Part shown: positions 60,631 through 64,000 of the stretch, piece after piece | Layout of the letters: the number at the start of each line of letters is the position of its first letter | Position numbering within the stretch: position 1 is the first letter of the stretch | Source: Chlamydomonas sphaeroides | Lineage: Eukaryota > Chlorophyta > Chlorophyceae > Chlamydomonadales > Chlamydomonadaceae | Assembly: GCA_001662425.1 (NCBI GenBank) | Contig: BDDC01000222.1 | Coordinates: 1 to 64,000, forward strand | Reading direction: 5' to 3' | Length of the DNA: 64,000 bases | Made by a program: the position numbers and the translations under genes | The notes under the pieces: generated by a model | What the model saw: the letters and a program-made list of their open reading frames with translations, nothing else | What the model was told of the DNA's origin: nothing | Databases searched by the model: none

Positions 60631-62001
60631 ATGTCTGCAGCAGAGGCTCGCTCGCGTAAATGCACGCGCTGTGCGGAGTTGAAAGAGTTGGACGCGTTTG
60701 AGATCACGACGAAAGATGGCAAGTGCCGCCGCGCGGTGTGCAAGCCGTGCTACAGCAAGCAGAAGCAGGAGCGCGCTCGTGAGGCAGCTGTAAATCACTC
60801 GCCAGAGACAACACCGAAACCCACCGCGTGCAGCAAATGCGGCAAAGGGCATCCGGATGTGGACTTCAAATGGCGGACAGACGTGAAGAAAGGCGGGTGG
60901 CGCTCCGAATGCAACACATGCATGAACACGAAAGGGTACAGCAAGGCCTATCGGGCCCGAGAGGTGGAAAAGGACGCGGACGCTTACCGTGCCAGAAACG
61001 CAGCGAGCCACCTTGCGTGGGCGCGGAAGAATGCTGACAAGGTCAGAGAACAAAAAATCATGGGTCAGACAGTTGCTGATCGCAAACTGAAAGCGATCAA
61101 GACCAGTGCGACCGCACGAAACATCTCATTCCAAGACGATGACACGATGCTCATGATGCCAAAGCTCAACATGGCTTGCTACTACTGTGATTTTATGCCG
61201 GCGATGAACGAGCCACTCAATGGTCTCGACCGCATCGACGCGTCGCTCGGGTACAACGATTCCAACACGGTGCCCTGCTGCACAACATGCAACTCAATGA
61301 AGGGGTCAGTCTCCGTTGACGAGTTCATCTCCAACGTGCGCCAAATCATTGCGCACAAGCAAGCATCTCATGGACTTGACATCGTCGATATGAAAGATGG
61401 TCAAGCCAACGCCAAACGCCACCGGTTGCAGCCCTTCTCTGGCAATGCCGAGAGACGCGATGCCGAGAAGGTCGACAAGACGGACTACCTGTCCCAGGGC
61501 ATGCGTCTGGATCTTCTCTGCGGATCGTGCTACCTGTGCGGGCGTACGCCAGCCCTCGGTGTCGACCGAGTGGACTCTAAAAAGGGCTACATCCTAGACA
61601 ACGTGCGCTCGTGCTGCACTGACTGCAACTACATGAAAAAAGATCTTTCACTGGATGACTTCTTGGACCACGTACGCTACATCCACATCCATTCGCTCAT
61701 GTGGGTCATTGGCAACGTCATGGACCTACCGCTGAAGATGCTCATGGGCGTCGTCCGGGAACCAGTGGCTGCCGTGGACCCCGTGACACGTAAACAACTT
61801 ATCGTCTTCCCAAGCGCTTCCATTGCAGCGAGCACCTTGAATACGAATAGTAAATCCATCAGTTCTGCAATCCTCACGAGCACGGTCGTTGGCGGTTGCA
61901 TCTGGAAAAAAGTCAATGCTGCGGATTATCGCAAGAGCATGCGGCTCATGACCAGCCTACATGCGAAGCAAGTCATATTGAACATGATACAAACATTTTA
62001 A
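60631..62001 (+). CDS. HNH homing-endonuclease-like protein, 456 aa
   Basis: Layout: an N-terminal zinc-binding pair (CTRCAEL...CKPCYS), a second (CSKCGKG...CNTCMNT), then two similar HNH-type units, GLDRIDASLGY...CCTTCNSMKG (about 206-235) and GVDRVDSKKGY...CCTDCNYMKK (about 305-335), each with a DR(I/V)D strand and a CxxC-N-x-x-K finger. The last ~60 residues (FPSASIAASTLNT..., VGGCIWKK) resemble the NUMOD1 DNA-binding repeat of intron-encoded nucleases. Such free-standing nucleases cut specific DNA and spread themselves. The paired decayed copy just upstream suggests recent duplication. Confidence 0.75.
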   Translation: MSAAEARSRKCTRCAELKELDAFEITTKDGKCRRAVCKPCYSKQKQERAREAAVNHSPETTPKPTACSKCGKGHPDVDFKWRTDVKKGGWRSECNTCMNTKGYSKAYRAREVEKDADAYRARNAASHLAWARKNADKVREQKIMGQTVADRKLKAIKTSATARNISFQDDDTMLMMPKLNMACYYCDFMPAMNEPLNGLDRIDASLGYNDSNTVPCCTTCNSMKGSVSVDEFISNVRQIIAHKQASHGLDIVDMKDGQANAKRHRLQPFSGNAERRDAEKVDKTDYLSQGMRLDLLCGSCYLCGRTPALGVDRVDSKKGYILDNVRSCCTDCNYMKKDLSLDDFLDHVRYIHIHSLMWVIGNVMDLPLKMLMGVVREPVAAVDPVTRKQLIVFPSASIAASTLNTNSKSISSAILTSTVVGGCIWKKVNAADYRKSMRLMTSLHAKQVILNMIQTF

Positions 62002-62004
62002 AAA

Positions 62005-62073
62005 TAAGCGAGACCACCTTATCATCACTTTGAATGATTTGATACACACGCTATGAAAGTAAGCGAGACCACC
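62005..62073. repeat. Direct repeat TAAGCGAGACCACC, 55 bases apart
   Basis: The 14-base sequence occurs at 62005-62018 and 62060-62073, between the convergent HNH and capsid genes. It could be a transcription-end signal or a footprint of the mobile element. Confidence 0.5.
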
Positions 62074-62079
62074 CAGCGA

Positions 62080-63486
62080 TCAATTACTGTAGGCTAAGCC
62101 ACCCATGCCGCTCATAATCCGCAGGACGTTGTAGTTGATGGCGTAGATGCGGACCTTGGCGGTGCGGGGGGTCGTCGCGCCGTTGACGGTCTTCTGGACG
62201 GTTGAGGGCGTCAGGGTCATCTGCAGGGTAGCATTGTCAATGCGCGAGAAGTTGCAGGTGCCCGACGGCTGGTGCTCCTCGGGGCGCAGGCCGAAGGAGT
62301 AAACGTTGATGCCCTTGGACGGCACGTTCTCGTGGTGCTGGTAGGGCTGCACGAGGTTGTAGTAGCGGCCGTCGCGGTCGGCGGTGCGGTCGTGGCCGTT
62401 GAGCTGGATGCGAGCGATGGAGACGGGGTTGGCGCCGCCCTCGAAGCTCGTGGGCACGTAGGCGTTGTTGGCGCCACCAGGGGCGACGCCGGGCATACCG
62501 GTCTGGGTGGGGCTGCTGACGGAGTAGTCAAAGGTTGAGTTCCAGGTGACGTCGTAGCCGTCGGTGTAGTTGAACCACTGCTTGCCGAAGGGGGCCGAGT
62601 CGGACACGTTGTCGTTGGGCTGCACGACCCAGACGAGCTCCTTGGTGGGGTGGTTGAAGTTCATCTTGATCTTGTTGTTGGTGTTGCTGGTGCTCTCATC
62701 ACCGGTGAACTGCAGCTGCTCGATGAGGTACTCGTGGGAGACCTGGGCGAAGCGGCGGCGCTCGTCGGTGTCGAGGTAGATGTAGTCGACAAAGAGCGAC
62801 GCGGCCACCAGGCTGCCCACGCTGACGGCGGACAGGTTGGTGGTCCAGTTGCCGCTGGCGTCGGGGCCGGTGCCGGCCCAGTACAGGCTGCGCACGTCGT
62901 TGAACTCGATGTTGATCTTCACCTCGTGGTACTGGAGGGCGATGAGGGGCAGCGCCAGGCCGGGGTTGCGGCAGAAGAAGAACTCCAGGGGGATGTACAG
63001 GACCTCGCCCTTGACGGTCATGGACGCGCCGGAGTCGTTGAGGGTGGGGACCACCAGAGAGGGGATGTGGCCACACATGTTGGCGTAGCCCAGCTGGTGG
63101 CCGGCGGTCTGGGTGAGCTCGGACCAGATGTGGATCCAGTCACCGTAGTGCTTGTCGATGCGCTGGCCACCGATCTCAAGCTCGACGGACTTGATGAGGG
63201 CGTGGCCCACCCAGTTGACCCAGCGGAAGCCGGCGCCGTCGGGCACGGTCACATCGGGCAGCTGCACGCGCAGGTAGGTGCGGTGAATGAGGTCGCCGTT
63301 GCGACTGATCGTGCAGGTCACCTTCTTGTTGAAGTCACCCGAGCCGTTGAACACCTGCTCGATGGACTCCATGGCAAAGTTGGTGTGACGGCGATACACG
63401 ACCTTGAAAAACGTGATCTGGGGGTTGCCAGTCAGGTAGATGTCCTGAGCACCGTAAGCGACGAGTTGCATTAGACCGCCACCCAT
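62080..63486 (-). CDS. MCP: Major capsid protein (double jelly-roll)
   Basis: A 468-residue protein of the double jelly-roll capsid family of large DNA viruses. It begins GGGLMQLVAYGAQDIYLTG, followed by NPQITFFKVVYRRHTNFAME, the family's most conserved block, then ISRNGDLIHRTYLRVQLP, LIKSVELEIGGQRIDKHYG and YIPLEFFFCRNPGLALPLIALQYHEV. The second jelly roll holds the YSFGLRPEEHQPSGTCNFSRI signature near 400-425. It forms trimers (pseudo-hexamers) that tile the icosahedral shell. Length is typical. Codon use is GC-biased and very regular, as expected for a highly expressed gene. The minus-strand promoter is in the A+T-rich 63487-63560. Confidence 0.97.
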   Translation of the reverse strand: MGGGLMQLVAYGAQDIYLTGNPQITFFKVVYRRHTNFAMESIEQVFNGSGDFNKKVTCTISRNGDLIHRTYLRVQLPDVTVPDGAGFRWVNWVGHALIKSVELEIGGQRIDKHYGDWIHIWSELTQTAGHQLGYANMCGHIPSLVVPTLNDSGASMTVKGEVLYIPLEFFFCRNPGLALPLIALQYHEVKINIEFNDVRSLYWAGTGPDASGNWTTNLSAVSVGSLVAASLFVDYIYLDTDERRRFAQVSHEYLIEQLQFTGDESTSNTNNKIKMNFNHPTKELVWVVQPNDNVSDSAPFGKQWFNYTDGYDVTWNSTFDYSVSSPTQTGMPGVAPGGANNAYVPTSFEGGANPVSIARIQLNGHDRTADRDGRYYNLVQPYQHHENVPSKGINVYSFGLRPEEHQPSGTCNFSRIDNATLQMTLTPSTVQKTVNGATTPRTAKVRIYAINYNVLRIMSGMGGLAYSN

Positions 63487-63568
63487 TTTTGATTGTCGAG
63501 GTTAGAATTAGATAGCTCCTTGCGCTGTTTTAAATTATACGTAACATTATTTTTCAGGACAAAACGCA

Positions 63569-63967
63569 CTATTGCGGATCTCGCAGCTCGTACTCGATGT
63601 TGGCGAGCTGCAATGGGTTGATCGAATATGGAACGCACCGCTCGGAATCCTTGGTCAGCACCTTGTAGTTCCAGGGTGGGGATGCACCATCCTTAAAGAC
63701 GTGGACCGCGGCAGCGTTGCTTGTATTGTCATAGACGACCGTGAAGAATGGAAACTCCTCAGCCGACAGGTAGTACTTTTGGGCAGTCGTATCGACCATT
63801 CCGTACACCGTTCGCCACCCGGTTGCGCGATCATGGCGAGTAATGATGTTGCCGGCGAGTGTGAACGTCGGGACATCCGGCGGGAGGTTCACGGGTGGCG
63901 GGGGATAAACTTCTTCTGCAACAAACCCTTCGGTGAGCATGCCATCTGCCTGCCACAGTACAGTCAT
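63569..63967 (-). CDS. Unknown protein next to the capsid gene, 132 aa
   Basis: Not recognised. Proline-rich early segment (YPPPPVNLPPDVP, about 21-33), then a small beta-rich domain (TFTLAGNIITRH, YYLSAEEFPFFTVVYD). No signal or membrane segment. It is upstream of the capsid gene on the same strand (~80 bases). It could be a minor virion protein. An alternative start is at codon 10. Confidence 0.5.
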   Translation of the reverse strand: MTVLWQADGMLTEGFVAEEVYPPPPVNLPPDVPTFTLAGNIITRHDRATGWRTVYGMVDTTAQKYYLSAEEFPFFTVVYDNTSNAAAVHVFKDGASPPWNYKVLTKDSERCVPYSINPLQLANIEYELRDPQ

Positions 63968-64000
63968 CTTCGTCGTCTGAGCTCTAGCTAATACAGCTAA

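Noticed and set aside
62650..63474. 274-codon plus-strand frame
   Set aside because: Antisense to the major capsid gene.
1..64000. tRNA or rRNA genes
   Set aside because: I looked for clover-leaf patterns and TTCRANNC-type boxes in the intergenic gaps and saw none convincing; a tRNA search tool would be decisive.

Overview
This window is a gene-dense piece of a nucleocytoplasmic large DNA virus (Nucleocytoviricota, giant virus). The evidence is a set of hallmark genes in one segment: a double jelly-roll major capsid protein (62080-63486), family B DNA polymerase with an intein (24500-29131), mRNA capping enzyme (7050-10298), a VLTF3-like late transcription factor (14860-16548), RNA polymerase subunit RPB10 (42366-42599), an SNF2/D6-like helicase, an XRN-type 5'-3' exonuclease and a Nudix hydrolase with zinc knuckle. 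Genes lie on both strands, mostly intron-free, with gaps usually below 100 bases and some overlaps. Most of the window is GC-rich. The host cannot be read from the sequence; the gene set fits a virus of algae or other protists, and an integrated copy in a eukaryotic genome cannot be excluded. The order (Imitervirales, Algavirales or another) is not decided here.

Layout. 1-2805: minus-strand fibre-like protein with about 22 copies of a 72-base repeat, running off the left edge. 2.9-7 kb: two unknown genes, a kinesin-like motor protein of lower GC, and a small membrane protein. 7-16.5 kb: capping enzyme, two multi-pass membrane proteins, a glycosyltransferase, a cytidine-deaminase-like protein, a repeat-rich spacer and VLTF3. 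16.9-23.8 kb: a plus-strand run of Nudix, SNF2 helicase, deoxynucleoside kinase, membrane-anchored cysteine desulfurase, an unknown and an F-box protein. 24-29 kb: DUF2177 membrane protein and the polymerase. 29-36 kb: metalloprotease, glycosyltransferase, lysine-rich proteins, eIF4E, ABC1-type kinase and small membrane proteins. 36-45 kb: GH65-like protein, unknowns, a WASP/CCDC53-like protein, RPB10, and a low-complexity gene broken by a 368-base run of N. 45-55 kb: XRN, DnaJ, a duplicated-domain glycosyltransferase, a PIAS-like SUMO ligase relative, aquaporin. 55-64 kb: an interrupted F-box/ankyrin gene, an ADP-ribosyltransferase-like protein, two related HNH endonuclease genes (one decayed), the major capsid protein.

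How the genes fit together. One group makes, caps, decaps, degrades and translates mRNA (VLTF3, RPB10, SNF2, capping enzyme, Nudix, XRN, eIF4E), which fits cytoplasmic gene expression independent of host caps. A second feeds or runs DNA synthesis (PolB, deoxynucleoside kinase, deaminase). A third probably acts on the host cell: kinesin-like motor, WH2/poly-proline actin regulator, F-box and ankyrin proteins, SP-RING protein, ADP-ribosyltransferase, aquaporin, ABC1 kinase, cysteine desulfurase. A fourth builds and decorates virions (capsid, fibre, three glycosyltransferases, lysine-rich proteins).

The most striking items are the two cytoskeletal proteins (a kinesin-fold motor and a CCDC53-poly-proline-WH2 protein), the SP-RING that has lost its zinc ligands, the ADP-ribosyltransferase with an intact R-STS-ExE signature, and an ankyrin gene interrupted by a 529-base GT-AG segment whose removal restores exact repeat register.
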